From Telluria mixta (GTDB lineage Bacteria > Pseudomonadota > Gammaproteobacteria > Burkholderiales > Burkholderiaceae_D), in assembly GCF_029223865.1 (NCBI RefSeq), contig NZ_CP119520.1, forward strand, positions 4,464,001 to 4,528,000: a DNA stretch of 64,000 bases, in the 5' to 3' direction. The position numbers and the translations under genes are program-made. The notes below the pieces were generated by a model, which did no database searches, had not been told where the DNA came from, and saw only the letters and a program-made list of their open reading frames with translations. Positions within the stretch are counted from its first letter, which is position 1, and every line of letters begins with the position of its first letter. Of this stretch, positions 26,458 to 35,722 are shown one piece after another.

Positions 26458-29274
26458 ATGCGTTACTCGCTCACCCCCTATATCGGCCGCTCGGCCGCCC
26501 TCGTCATCGCGCTGGCGCCCGCCCTCGCGTTCGCGCAGCAGCAGGCCGGCGCGGCCGCGGAGCAGTCCGCGGCCAAGGCCGACGAGCCCAATAACGTCGT
26601 GATCGTGACGGGCGTGACCCGCACGACGACCAAGAAGAACGCCACGTTCTCGATCAACACGCTGAGTGCCGAAGACATCCAGCGCCTGGCGCCGATGAGT
26701 ACCGCCGACCTGGTGGGCAACCTGCCGGGCATCTATGCCGAGGGCAGCACCGCCGGCGAGGCCAGCAACAACATCACGGTGCGGGGCCTGCCCGTGGTCG
26801 GCGGCTTCCGCTTCGCGCCGCAGCTGATCGACGGCCTGCCGGCGTACGAAGAGCCGGAGGCGCCGCTGATGAACAACGACGTGTTCGTGCGCGACGACCT
26901 GATGACGGAAAGCGTGGAGGCAGTGAAAGGCGGCCCCGGCGGCATCCTGTATTCGAACGGCCTGGGCGCGACGATCAACCACATCACGCGCACTGGCGGC
27001 GACCACCTGGAAGGCGGCTACAAGGTCGAATACGCGGATTACGGCTTCATCCGCCAGGACGCGTTCGTGTCCGGCCCGCTGGGCAGGAACCTGACCGGTG
27101 CCGTGGGCGGCTACTACCGCAGAAGTAAAGGTATCCGCGATACGGGCTATACGGCGGACCGCGGCGGCCAGATCCGCGGCAACCTCGTCTACACGAGCGA
27201 CGACCGCAGGACGACGGCGCGGTTCGATGCCCTCGCCATCAACGACCGGACGGCCTTCTACCAGAACATCCCCATCTCGGTGCCGCGCCTCACCCAGACC
27301 GGCACGGCGGCCCATCCGACGGTGCTCAACCAGGACACCATCGAGCCGCTCGGCATCGATTTCGCGCACGGCACGACGGCGTCGCCCTACAACCGCCGCT
27401 TCAACATGATCGGCGAATACGGCACCCGCACGATCGACCAGGCCGACGGCATCCATCCAGACTTCAAGATGTTCACCCTGAAGCTGGGGCATGAGTTCGA
27501 CTCGGGCCTGAAGCTGACGGCGGGCCTGCGCCACACGGGCGGCAGCAGCGGCTTCAACGCGGTGTTCACGGGGAACGACACGGCGATGGCCTCGACCTTC
27601 CTGAACGCGCGCTTCCAGAACGACGTGATTTCGCCGGCCCACGCCGCCGCGCTGAGCTGCAACCTGAACAACGCCAAGCTGATCGGCTACTTCAAGAGCG
27701 GCACGTGCGCGGATTTCGCCAACATCAGCCGCGCGGACTTCGTGGCCAGATATGCCAAGGGCGTCGGCGTGGCCGGCACCTACCTGAACGACGGCACGCG
27801 CGTGGCACCGACGTCGTACCTGAACTTCCTGATCCCGTTCATCGCCAACACCGACGCCGAGAGCACGATCCTCGACCTGAAGGGCCAGCAGACGTTCAAG
27901 GCGGCCGGCACGCACGATCTCACGTTCGGCGTCTACCGGAGCCGCTACAGCTACGATCCGAACTTCCAGGCGAGCCTGCTCGTGTCCGAGACCGCCGCGC
28001 GTTCGCGCCTGGCCGACCTGACGGTGGTCGACGCCGCCGGCAACCAGGTGGGACCGTTGCTGACGTCGGGCGCCGCCATCCTGCCGGGCTGGTTCGGCTT
28101 CGTCAGCCACATCAAGGCCGACGGCCATGCCGCCTACCTGCTCGACCACTGGGAAACGCTGCAGGGCAAGCTGAAGATCGATGCCGGGGTGCGCTGGCAG
28201 GACGTGCGCGCGGGCGTCAACCGCCGCGACCGCAACACGTCGACCGACGTCACGCCGGCCGGCACGGTGGTGGGCTCGACCCAGGACACGGTCGCGGACA
28301 ACGAGATCCAGTTCCCGGGGCAGCCCAACCTGCTGAACAAGACCTATCACGGCATCGGCTGGTCGCTCGGCGGCAACTACAGCTTCAGCCGGCCGCTCGC
28401 CGTGTATGCGCTGGCGTCGTATTCGTTCCGCCTGCCGAGCCTCGAGGACCTCAACAACCTGAGCACGGCGGGCGCCGTGGTGGTGAACGGCCGGCCCGTC
28501 GAGCTCAGCGCCGTCGAGCACATCCGCCAGTACGAAGGCGGCCTGCGCTACCTGACCCGCGAGTTCGGCGCCTCCGTCGCGCTGTTCTACAACAAGTTTT
28601 CGCCGCGCAGCGCCGTGAACATCTACAAGGACTTCCAGTCGCCGGCGTGCTCCACGCTCGGCGGCGTCACGCAGATCAACTCGTGCCCGGACGTGGCCCA
28701 GTTGTACAAGCGCGGCGTGCGCAACGTCGGCACGGAGATCGAACTGACGTACCGTCCGCACATGATCGAAGGGCTGGAACTGAAGGGCAGCGTCGTGGCG
28801 CAGAACCCGAAGGTCGACGGTGCGCGCTACCAGATCACGCAGGAGGACAAGGATCCGCAGGGCGTGATCACGGGCTACCACTACGTGCAGATCAGCGAGG
28901 ACGGCCGCCGTCCGCGCCGTCTCGCCAAGATCATGGCCAACTTCCAGCCGTCGTACGACCTGCTGGCCGCGACCGGCATCCCGGTGACCGTGTACGGGCA
29001 ATACCAGTACGTCGGCGACCGGTTCTCCGAGGCGACCGATACCAACGTGACCCTGCTGCCGTCCTACCACATCATCAACATGGGCGCGCAATACCAGGTG
29101 TCGTCGCGCTGGATGGCGCAGCTGCACGTGGCCAACCTGACGAACCAGCTGTCGTTCACGGAAGGCGATCCGCTGTTCGCCGACCTGCTGTCGCCGGACG
29201 GTACCCGCAACCGCGGCGTCGCACGGCCGCTGTTCGGCCGCACGATCCGCGCGAGCCTCACGTACCGGTTCTGA
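26458..29274 (+). CDS. TonB-dependent outer-membrane receptor, probable fructan/fructo-oligosaccharide importer
   Basis: A 938-residue receptor: Sec signal (about 1-25, ending ALAFAQQ), a plug domain (about 45-190: VVIVTGVTRTTTKKNATFSI as TonB-box region, PMSTADLVGNLPGIYAEG, NNITVRGLPVVGG, VEAVKGGPGGILYSNGLGAT) and a 22-strand barrel ending in aromatic RASLTYRF. The length and sequence fit the proteobacterial TonB receptors that take up carbohydrates without a SusD partner. AGGAG lies before the ATG at 26458. It is placed between the operator O2 and the GH32 lipoprotein gene, so it likely transports oligosaccharides cut at the surface. A strong hairpin follows it. Confidence 0.9.
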   Translation: MRYSLTPYIGRSAALVIALAPALAFAQQQAGAAAEQSAAKADEPNNVVIVTGVTRTTTKKNATFSINTLSAEDIQRLAPMSTADLVGNLPGIYAEGSTAGEASNNITVRGLPVVGGFRFAPQLIDGLPAYEEPEAPLMNNDVFVRDDLMTESVEAVKGGPGGILYSNGLGATINHITRTGGDHLEGGYKVEYADYGFIRQDAFVSGPLGRNLTGAVGGYYRRSKGIRDTGYTADRGGQIRGNLVYTSDDRRTTARFDALAINDRTAFYQNIPISVPRLTQTGTAAHPTVLNQDTIEPLGIDFAHGTTASPYNRRFNMIGEYGTRTIDQADGIHPDFKMFTLKLGHEFDSGLKLTAGLRHTGGSSGFNAVFTGNDTAMASTFLNARFQNDVISPAHAAALSCNLNNAKLIGYFKSGTCADFANISRADFVARYAKGVGVAGTYLNDGTRVAPTSYLNFLIPFIANTDAESTILDLKGQQTFKAAGTHDLTFGVYRSRYSYDPNFQASLLVSETAARSRLADLTVVDAAGNQVGPLLTSGAAILPGWFGFVSHIKADGHAAYLLDHWETLQGKLKIDAGVRWQDVRAGVNRRDRNTSTDVTPAGTVVGSTQDTVADNEIQFPGQPNLLNKTYHGIGWSLGGNYSFSRPLAVYALASYSFRLPSLEDLNNLSTAGAVVVNGRPVELSAVEHIRQYEGGLRYLTREFGASVALFYNKFSPRSAVNIYKDFQSPACSTLGGVTQINSCPDVAQLYKRGVRNVGTEIELTYRPHMIEGLELKGSVVAQNPKVDGARYQITQEDKDPQGVITGYHYVQISEDGRRPRRLAKIMANFQPSYDLLAATGIPVTVYGQYQYVGDRFSEATDTNVTLLPSYHIINMGAQYQVSSRWMAQLHVANLTNQLSFTEGDPLFADLLSPDGTRNRGVARPLFGRTIRASLTYRF

Positions 29275-29295
29275 ACCCGTCGACGACCGCATCAC

Positions 29296-29315
29296 GGGCA
29301 GCCGGCAGGCTGCCC
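29296..29315 (+). promoter_or_regulatory. Intercistronic hairpin between TonB receptor and GH32 lipoprotein genes
   Basis: GGGCAGCC and GGCTGCCC form a perfect 8-bp stem with a GGCA loop, 22 bases after the receptor stop. No T-run follows, so it is more likely an mRNA stabiliser or processing barrier than a full terminator. Confidence 0.6.
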
Positions 29316-29342
29316 AACCCTGACAACAACAAGGAAATCCCT

Positions 29343-30980
29343 GTGGCTTTGACCTTCCGATTCTCTCTGCTCGCCCTCGGCGCGGCGCTGCTGGCCGCCG
29401 GCTGCGCGAGCCAGTCGACCGACCCCGCGCCGGTGGACTTGCCCGCCCATGGCGAGCCATTCCGTCCGCAACTGTCGTTCTCGCCGCAACGCAACTGGAT
29501 GAACGATCCGAACGGCCTCGTGTACCACGACGGCGAATATCACCTGTTTTACCAGTACAACCCGAACCAGAACACCTGGGGCGACATGTCCTGGGGCCAT
29601 GCGGTCAGTCCCGACCTGCTGCACTGGACCGAGCTGCCGCTGGCGCTGCCCGTCGAAAAGGACGCGAGGGGCGAGCCCACGCAGATGTTCTTCTCGGGCA
29701 GCGCCGTGGTCGATCACGCCAATACCAGCGGATTCGGCCAGCCCGGCAAGCCGGCCATGGTGGCCATGTATACGTCCATGTATCCGCAGGCACGCACGCT
29801 GAACGGCAAGCCTGTCCGCGCGGGGACGCAGGCGCAGTCGATCGCTTACAGCCTCGATCGCGGCCGCACGTGGACGCAGTACGCCGGCAACCCGGTGTTG
29901 CCGGAACCGCCCGCGCCATACGCGGCCGAGTACCGCGAATTCCGCGACCCGAAAATGTTCTGGTACGAGCCGGAGCACAAGTGGGTATTGGCGACGGTCG
30001 TCGCGAAGCAGCACAAGGCCTTGTTCTACAGTTCGCGCGACCTGGTCCACTGGGAGTGGACGGGCGAGTTCGGCCCGGCGGGCGCGACCGGCGGCGTGTG
30101 GGAGTGCCCGGACCTGATCGAGTTGCCGGTCGACGGCGATCCGGCGAAACGCAAATGGGTCCTCGTCATCAGCCTCAATCCCGGCGGTCCGGCCGGCGGG
30201 TCGGGCATGCAGTACTTCGTCGGCGACTTCGACGGCAAGACCTTTACGCGCGACCGCGATGCCGCGGGCGACGCGCCGCGGTGGCTCGACTACGGCGCCG
30301 ATTTCTACGCGGGCGTGACGTACAACGATGCGCCGGGCGGCCGCAAGCTGCTGGTCGGCTGGATGAACAACTGGCTGTACGGCGACAAGGTCCCGACGGC
30401 GCCGTGGCGCAGCGCCCAGTCGCTGCCGCGCGAACTGGGACTGCGCACGGTGAACGGGCAGGTGAAGCTCGTGCAGCAGCCGATCGCCCAAGCGCAGGGT
30501 TTGCGTGGTGCGTCGCTGTACAGCGGCGCCGGGCAGACCATCACGCGCGGTACGCAGGCGGTACCGCTGGCCGGCACGGCGAGCGCGCCGCTGGAATTGA
30601 AGATGGTCCTGCAGCCGGGCACCGCGACGCGCGCCGGCATCCGCCTGGGACAGGGTACCTACACCGAGATCGGTTACGACGCGAAGCAGGGCGCCGTGTA
30701 CGTGGACCGCACGAAGTCGGGCGAAACCGCCTTCCATCCGCAGTTCGCCGCGCGGCACACCGCGCCCGTCGCGCTGCGCGATGGCGGGGTGCCGCTGCGG
30801 ATCCTCGTGGACCGGGGATCGGTGACGGTGTTCGCCGGCGACGGCGAGGCGGTCCTGACCGACCAGGTGTTCCCGCCGGCCGGGGCGGCGGGTGTGAGCC
30901 TGTTCAGCGTGGACGGCGACGCGCAGGTGCGCGACCTGGACATCTGGTCCCTGAATTCGATCTGGAAGGAAGCACGATGA
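29343..30980 (+). CDS. GH32 levanase/beta-fructosidase lipoprotein
   Basis: A 545-residue lipoprotein starting at a GTG preceded by AAGGA. The lipobox is LLAAGC (Cys21), so it should be anchored to the outer membrane. The GH32 catalytic propeller (about 40-380) has all three classical motifs: NWMNDPNG (nucleophile Asp55), FRDPK (Asp202) and WECPDL (acid/base Glu254); the C-terminal sandwich ends with RILVDRGSVTVFAGDGEAVL. It hydrolyses beta-fructofuranosyl linkages in sucrose, inulin or levan; which one cannot be told. It lies between the TonB receptor and an MFS porter (ATGA overlap with the latter). Confidence 0.93.
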   Translation: MALTFRFSLLALGAALLAAGCASQSTDPAPVDLPAHGEPFRPQLSFSPQRNWMNDPNGLVYHDGEYHLFYQYNPNQNTWGDMSWGHAVSPDLLHWTELPLALPVEKDARGEPTQMFFSGSAVVDHANTSGFGQPGKPAMVAMYTSMYPQARTLNGKPVRAGTQAQSIAYSLDRGRTWTQYAGNPVLPEPPAPYAAEYREFRDPKMFWYEPEHKWVLATVVAKQHKALFYSSRDLVHWEWTGEFGPAGATGGVWECPDLIELPVDGDPAKRKWVLVISLNPGGPAGGSGMQYFVGDFDGKTFTRDRDAAGDAPRWLDYGADFYAGVTYNDAPGGRKLLVGWMNNWLYGDKVPTAPWRSAQSLPRELGLRTVNGQVKLVQQPIAQAQGLRGASLYSGAGQTITRGTQAVPLAGTASAPLELKMVLQPGTATRAGIRLGQGTYTEIGYDAKQGAVYVDRTKSGETAFHPQFAARHTAPVALRDGGVPLRILVDRGSVTVFAGDGEAVLTDQVFPPAGAAGVSLFSVDGDAQVRDLDIWSLNSIWKEAR

Positions 30981-32269
30981 ATACGCTGTTGAAGGGAACG
31001 CTGGTCGGCGGCCTGGCGGGCCTGCTGTTCGGGTTCGACACGGCGGTCATCGCCGGCACCACGCAAGGCCTCACGCAGGCGTTCCAGCTCGACCCCTCCG
31101 GCCTCGGCATGACCGTGTCGAGCGCGTTGTGGGGCACCTTGCTGGGCGCGCTGTTCGCGGGCCGTCCGGGCGACCGCTTCGGGGCACGCAACTGCCTGCG
31201 CGCCATCGCGGGCCTGTACATCGTCTCGGCGCTGGGCTGCCTGTTCGCGCCCAGCCTGGCGGTGCTGGTCGCGGCACGCGTGCTGGGCGGGATCGCCATC
31301 GGCGCCTCGTCCGTGCTGGCGCCGATCTACCTGGCGGAGATCGCCCCGGCGCACCGGCGCGGCATGCTGGTCGGCGCCTTCCAGTTCAACATCGTGCTGG
31401 GCATCCTCGTCGCCTACCTGAGCAACTGGCTGGTCGGCCTCGCGGACCTGGGTGCGGACGAGTGGCGCTGGAAATTCGGCGTGGCCGCGCTCCCGGCGCT
31501 GCTGTTGTGCGGCCTCCTGTTCGGTATTCCCAACAGCCCGCGCTGGCTGGCCGTGAAGGGCAGGACGAAGGAGGCGGAACAGGTGCTGCGCGAGATCGGC
31601 GCCGCCGACGTCGCGGGCGAGCTGGCCCGCTACGCGCACGGCCACATGGCCGCGGGCTCGAAGCTGTCCTGGAGCCGCTACCGCAAGCCGATGCTGCTGG
31701 CGTTCGCAATCGCGGCGTTCAACCAGCTGTCGGGCATCAACGCCATCCTCTACTATGCGAACGACATCTTCGCGGCCGCCGGATTCGGCAAGATGTCGGC
31801 GGACCTGCAGTCGGTGATGATCGGCGCGACGAACCTGCTGTTCACGCTGCTGGCGCTGACCGTCATCGACCGCCTGGGCCGCAAGACGTTGCTGATCGTG
31901 GGCTCGGTCGGCATGGTCGTCGCGCTGGCGGCAACGGCATGGATCCAGTGGAGCGGCATGCACCGCGACCTGCTGCTGTGGGCGCTCGTCCTGTTCATCG
32001 CCGCGTTCGCGTTTTCGCAGGGGGCCGTGATCTGGGTGTACATCTCCGAGATCTTCCCGACCGAGGTGCGGGCGCGCGGGCAGAGCCTGGGCGCGTCCAC
32101 GCACTGGCTCATGGATGCGATCGTCGCCGGCGTGTTCCCGGCGATGGCGGCGCGCTCGAACGGGCTGCCGTTCGTCCTGTTCGCGCTGGCGATGCTCGTG
32201 CAGCTGTTCGTCGTCGCGCGCTGGTTCGTCGAGACGAAGGGGACCCGGCTGGAGGATATCGACGTGTGA
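30977..32269 (+). CDS. MFS sugar porter (sugar:proton symporter family)
   Basis: A 430-residue twelve-helix transporter of the sugar porter family. Motifs are GGLAGLLFGFDTAVIAGTTQ in helix 1, GRPGDRFGARNC in the loop after helix 2, RVLGGIAIGASSVLAPIYLA and EIAPAHRRG in helix 4-5, PNSPRWLAVKGR at the helix 6 end, FNQLSGINAILYYA in helix 7, DRLGRK and PTEVRARGQSLG, with the final ETKGTRLEDI. Fructose or sucrose is the probable cargo by context. The start overlaps the GH32 stop (ATGA), so receptor, hydrolase and porter form one unit. Confidence 0.93.
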   Translation: MNTLLKGTLVGGLAGLLFGFDTAVIAGTTQGLTQAFQLDPSGLGMTVSSALWGTLLGALFAGRPGDRFGARNCLRAIAGLYIVSALGCLFAPSLAVLVAARVLGGIAIGASSVLAPIYLAEIAPAHRRGMLVGAFQFNIVLGILVAYLSNWLVGLADLGADEWRWKFGVAALPALLLCGLLFGIPNSPRWLAVKGRTKEAEQVLREIGAADVAGELARYAHGHMAAGSKLSWSRYRKPMLLAFAIAAFNQLSGINAILYYANDIFAAAGFGKMSADLQSVMIGATNLLFTLLALTVIDRLGRKTLLIVGSVGMVVALAATAWIQWSGMHRDLLLWALVLFIAAFAFSQGAVIWVYISEIFPTEVRARGQSLGASTHWLMDAIVAGVFPAMAARSNGLPFVLFALAMLVQLFVVARWFVETKGTRLEDIDV

Positions 32270-32343
32270 CGGCCAGCCACCCGGCCGCGAAGCTGTTAGT
32301 ATTGACAGGTCGCTCCGTCTCACTCCGTCAACCCCGCACCGCC

Positions 32344-34464
32344 ATGGATTCCCCTTCCTCAGCGGACATTTTGCGCCGCCTGGATGCACTGCACGACCAT
32401 TTGCCGGCGGGCGTCGTCGTGCACGCGGCGGACGGCCGGATCGTGTCCGCCAATCGCCTGGCGCAGGAGCTGCTGGGGCATAGCGAAGCCGAACTGCTCG
32501 GCAGCGACCCTGGTGCGAGCGGCTGGACCGTGTTGCGCGAGGATGGGTCGATCCGGCCACCCGAGGAATTCCCGGCAAACCTCGTGTTGCGCACGGGGCG
32601 GAAACTGACGGGCCACGTGGCCGGGATCGTCGTCGCCGGCACGACGCGCTGGCTGCTGTGCAATGCGTATCCCGAACACGACGAGGCAGGGCGCGTCCGG
32701 CTGGTGGTGGTCTGCTTCACCGATTGCACGGCGCTGAAGGATGCCCAGCAATCCCTCGCGAAGTCGGAGGAGCGACTACGGCTGGTGCTCAAGGGTTCCA
32801 CCGATGCGCCGTGGGACTGGGACCTCGTCACCGGTGAAGTTTATTATTCCGAACGGTGGTGGAACATGCTCGGCTATCCGGATCGCGAGCGCATCGGGGA
32901 TGCCGGCGCGTGGCGGCGCCTGCTGCATCCGGACGACGACCGCATGATCGACGAGTATCTTGCGGACCTGCTGCCCAGCGCGCGCGACGCGTTCAGCCTG
33001 GAATTCCGCTTGCGCCACCACGACGGCCACTACGTACCCGTGCTGTCGCGCGGGTTCGTCCTGCGCGACAGCACGGGTACGGCGGTGCGGATGTCCGGCG
33101 TGAACACCGATCTCACCGAGCGCAAGCGCACCGAACGGCGCATCTACGAACTTGCGTATTTCGATCACCTGACGGGCCTGCCCAACCGCCGTTTCCTGAT
33201 CGAGGAGCTGGAGCACGCGCTGGCGCGCAGCCGGCGCTCGGGGCAGTGCAGCGCGCTCCTGTATCTCGACCTGGACAACTTCAAGCTGCTCAACGACACG
33301 ATGGGGCACGACATGGGCGACATGCTGCTGCGCCAGGTGGCCCAGCGGCTGGGCTGCACGGTGCGCGACAGCGACCAGCTGGCGCGGCTCGGCGGCGACG
33401 AATTCGTGGTCGTGCTGGAAGGGCTCGGCACCTCGACGAGCAGCGCGGCCGCCGAGGCCGACCGCGTGGTCGCGAAGCTCCTGTCGGTATTGAGCCAGCC
33501 TCACCAGCTGGGATCGCTGCAGTTCAAGACATCGGCGAGCATCGGCATTACCTTGTTCAACGGCCAGGGCGACAACATCGAGGGGCTGCTCAAGCAGGCC
33601 GACCTGGCCATGTACCGCGCCAAGGCCGGCGGGCGCAACGGCGCCTGCTTCTTCGATCCGAGCATGCAGGACGCGGCCGACCGCCGCGCCGCCTTCGAGG
33701 CGGCGATGCGCGACGGCCTGGCGCAGGGCCAGTTCCGCCTGTTCTGCCAACCCCAGTTCGACCGCGTCGGCGGCCTGGTCGGGGCGGAAGTCCTGATCCG
33801 CTGGCAGCGTGGCCGCGAGGAGGTGGTGGGTCCCGACCATTTCATCGGATTCGCCGAAGAGTCGGGCCTCATCCTGCCCCTCGGCGCGTACGTGCTCGAG
33901 GAAAGTTGCCGCGCGTTGGCGCGCTGGCAGGGTGAACCCGCGCTCCAGCACATCAAGCTGGGCGTCAACGTGAGCGTGCACCAGATGCGTGATCCGGCGT
34001 TTCCCGCGCTGGTCGACGGTATCCTGGACGATACGGGCGCGCCCCCCGAGCGGCTGTGCCTGGAATTGACGGAAAGCGTGTTTGCCGACGACCCGCACGA
34101 GATCACGCGGCGCATGCACGAACTCCGCGCCCGGGGCGTCTGCTTTTCGCTCGACGACTTCGGCACCGGCTATTCCTCGCTCGCCTACCTCAAGTACTTT
34201 CCGCTGACGGAGTTGAAGATCGACCGCTCGTTCGTGCGCGACGTGGGCACCGATCCGGAATCCGCGCCGATCGTGGAGGCGATCATCGCGCTGGCGCGTA
34301 CATTGGGGCTCAAGATCGTCGCGGAGGGCGTCGAGCATGAAGCGCAGCGGCACTTCCTGATCCACGGCGGTTGCTCCTCGATGCAGGGCTTCCTGCTGGG
34401 GCGGCCGCAGCCGATCGGCGACTTCGAAAATCGCTACCGCGCCGCCGGGATCGGGCACGCCTGA
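32344..34464 (+). CDS. PAS-PAS-GGDEF-EAL dual-domain c-di-GMP signalling protein
   Basis: A 706-residue soluble protein: a PAS domain (about 12-130), a second PAS with PAC segment (about 140-262, ending VNTDLTERKRTERRIYELAY), a GGDEF domain with intact LARLGGDEFVVVL (350-354) and a complete EAL-type domain. In the latter the signature is AEVLIRW, so EAL is EVL (482-484), while the other metal and catalytic residues (NVSVHQ, CLELTES, DDFGTGYSSLAYL, LKIDRSF, AEGVE, MQGF) are kept. It can probably both make and degrade c-di-GMP. It lies 75 bases behind the MFS gene and has no membrane segments. A link to sugar sensing is only suggested by position. Confidence 0.93.
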   Translation: MDSPSSADILRRLDALHDHLPAGVVVHAADGRIVSANRLAQELLGHSEAELLGSDPGASGWTVLREDGSIRPPEEFPANLVLRTGRKLTGHVAGIVVAGTTRWLLCNAYPEHDEAGRVRLVVVCFTDCTALKDAQQSLAKSEERLRLVLKGSTDAPWDWDLVTGEVYYSERWWNMLGYPDRERIGDAGAWRRLLHPDDDRMIDEYLADLLPSARDAFSLEFRLRHHDGHYVPVLSRGFVLRDSTGTAVRMSGVNTDLTERKRTERRIYELAYFDHLTGLPNRRFLIEELEHALARSRRSGQCSALLYLDLDNFKLLNDTMGHDMGDMLLRQVAQRLGCTVRDSDQLARLGGDEFVVVLEGLGTSTSSAAAEADRVVAKLLSVLSQPHQLGSLQFKTSASIGITLFNGQGDNIEGLLKQADLAMYRAKAGGRNGACFFDPSMQDAADRRAAFEAAMRDGLAQGQFRLFCQPQFDRVGGLVGAEVLIRWQRGREEVVGPDHFIGFAEESGLILPLGAYVLEESCRALARWQGEPALQHIKLGVNVSVHQMRDPAFPALVDGILDDTGAPPERLCLELTESVFADDPHEITRRMHELRARGVCFSLDDFGTGYSSLAYLKYFPLTELKIDRSFVRDVGTDPESAPIVEAIIALARTLGLKIVAEGVEHEAQRHFLIHGGCSSMQGFLLGRPQPIGDFENRYRAAGIGHA

Positions 34465-34471
34465 GCGTCAA

Positions 34472-34813
34472 TCAGTTGAGCACGCGCTCCAGCGCGCCGG
34501 GTGCGGCGACCCCCGCCGGCGGCGTATACGCCTGCGAAACGGGATGGTAGCGCCGGTGCCACGGCCGCGTCAGGACGCGCAGCGCGACGTCGAACGGCAC
34601 GCCGTTTTCGCACAGGGTCCGCGCCGCATACGCGGTACCTTCGGCGGCGCTCGCGCTGATCACGGCGTCGACGAGGAGGGCGGTGACGAGATCGGTCCGC
34701 TGCCCGGAACAGGCTGGGGCCGGCTGTGAGGTTGTCGCGCAGTGCGGACAGGCCACCTGGAGCGTGCAGCCGCACCCTGTACACGTGCACTCGACGGTGT
34801 TCTTCGTTGTCAT
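34472..34813 (-). CDS. Cys-rich small protein of unknown function
   Basis: A 113-residue protein not recognised as a known family. The N-terminus holds eight cysteines in 35 residues (CTCTGCGCTLQVACPHC, then a further Cys), which suggests a zinc- or iron-binding knuckle. The middle is helical (DLVTALLVDAVISASAAEGT) and the C-terminal half is basic and proline-rich. The ribosome site is poor. It is convergent with the GGDEF-EAL gene, seven bases apart, and lies just downstream of two universal stress genes on the same strand. Confidence 0.55.
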   Translation of the reverse strand: MTTKNTVECTCTGCGCTLQVACPHCATTSQPAPACSGQRTDLVTALLVDAVISASAAEGTAYAARTLCENGVPFDVALRVLTRPWHRRYHPVSQAYTPPAGVAAPGALERVLN

Positions 34814-34881
34814 CTTGCTATTCTACATCTGGAACGTGTTAGCTGGATGACTCGGCCTTTTTTTCAACCGATATTTTTCAC

Positions 34882-35715
34882 TCAATGCGCCAGCAACACC
34901 GGAATGCGGGCATCGGCCAGCACCGCGCGGCTGGCGCCCCCCAGGCAGAGTTCGCGCAGCTTGCTGTGGCCGAAGCAGCCCATGACCAGCAGGCCGCAAT
35001 GCAGTTCGGCGGCCAGGTCCAGCAGTTCGTGGCCCGGGTCCCGCCGCGGGTCCCGCACGAGCATGTGTGGCGTGACGCCGTGGTGTCCGAAGAACCGGAG
35101 CAGGTCCGGCCGCTGGGACTCCAGTTCCGCCGCGCCGGCGTCGGGGCCGGTGAGCGCGGCGATCGTCACGGCACTGGCGCGGTGCAGCAGGGGCAGGGCG
35201 GCCGTCAGGGCGCGGGCGGCTTCCTTGCCGCCGTCCCACGCGATGAGTACGTCGCGGGCCGCGCCCGGTGCAACGTCCGTGCGCGGCAATACGAGCACGG
35301 GGCGAGGGCTGTTCAGGATCACATAGTCGGGCAGGTGGACGGCCAGGTCCGGCAGCGCCTCGTCGGGGTCGTCCTGGCTGAGGACGACGAGGTCGGCAAA
35401 GCGGGCCAGCCGCGCCAGCCCGTCATCGGCCTGGTCGCACACGAAGCGGCCCTCGTGGGGGACACGCATTTCGCTGGCGATCGCTTCGAATTGCGCCAGC
35501 GCCCGCCTGGCGTTCTGTTCGAGCGGATCGAAGTAGCTCGCTTCGAGCGTCCCCGGGCGCGCCGCGTAGCCCTGCGGGAAGATATTGTGCGACACGCCGA
35601 ACATGGCCGCGCCCAGCAGGTGGGCATGGTGCGCGTGCGCCAGCGCGGCCGCGTAGCGCATGCGCGCCGGCGCGTGGGACGACAGGTCGACGTGTACGAG
35701 GATGGTCTTGAACAT
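34882..35715 (-). CDS. Tandem universal stress protein (UspA x2)
   Basis: A 277-residue protein made of two UspA domains. The first starts MFKTILVHVDLSSHAPARMR and ends near residue 145 (RPVLVLPR); the second starts ARDVLIAWDGGKEAARALTA and ends with the ATP-type loop GLLVMGCFGHSKLRELCLGG and ARIPVLLAH. The GxxG-x9-G(S/T)-like pattern in the second domain suggests nucleotide binding. Such proteins accumulate under stress in the cytoplasm. It follows the paralogue at 35723 by only seven bases, so the two are co-transcribed. Confidence 0.9.
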   Translation of the reverse strand: MFKTILVHVDLSSHAPARMRYAAALAHAHHAHLLGAAMFGVSHNIFPQGYAARPGTLEASYFDPLEQNARRALAQFEAIASEMRVPHEGRFVCDQADDGLARLARFADLVVLSQDDPDEALPDLAVHLPDYVILNSPRPVLVLPRTDVAPGAARDVLIAWDGGKEAARALTAALPLLHRASAVTIAALTGPDAGAAELESQRPDLLRFFGHHGVTPHMLVRDPRRDPGHELLDLAAELHCGLLVMGCFGHSKLRELCLGGASRAVLADARIPVLLAH

Positions 35716-35722
35716 GGCGGCC

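Noticed and set aside
26419..29460. A 1013-codon open frame opposite the TonB receptor
   Set aside because: Antisense shadow of the receptor gene, with no recognisable domain or ribosome site.
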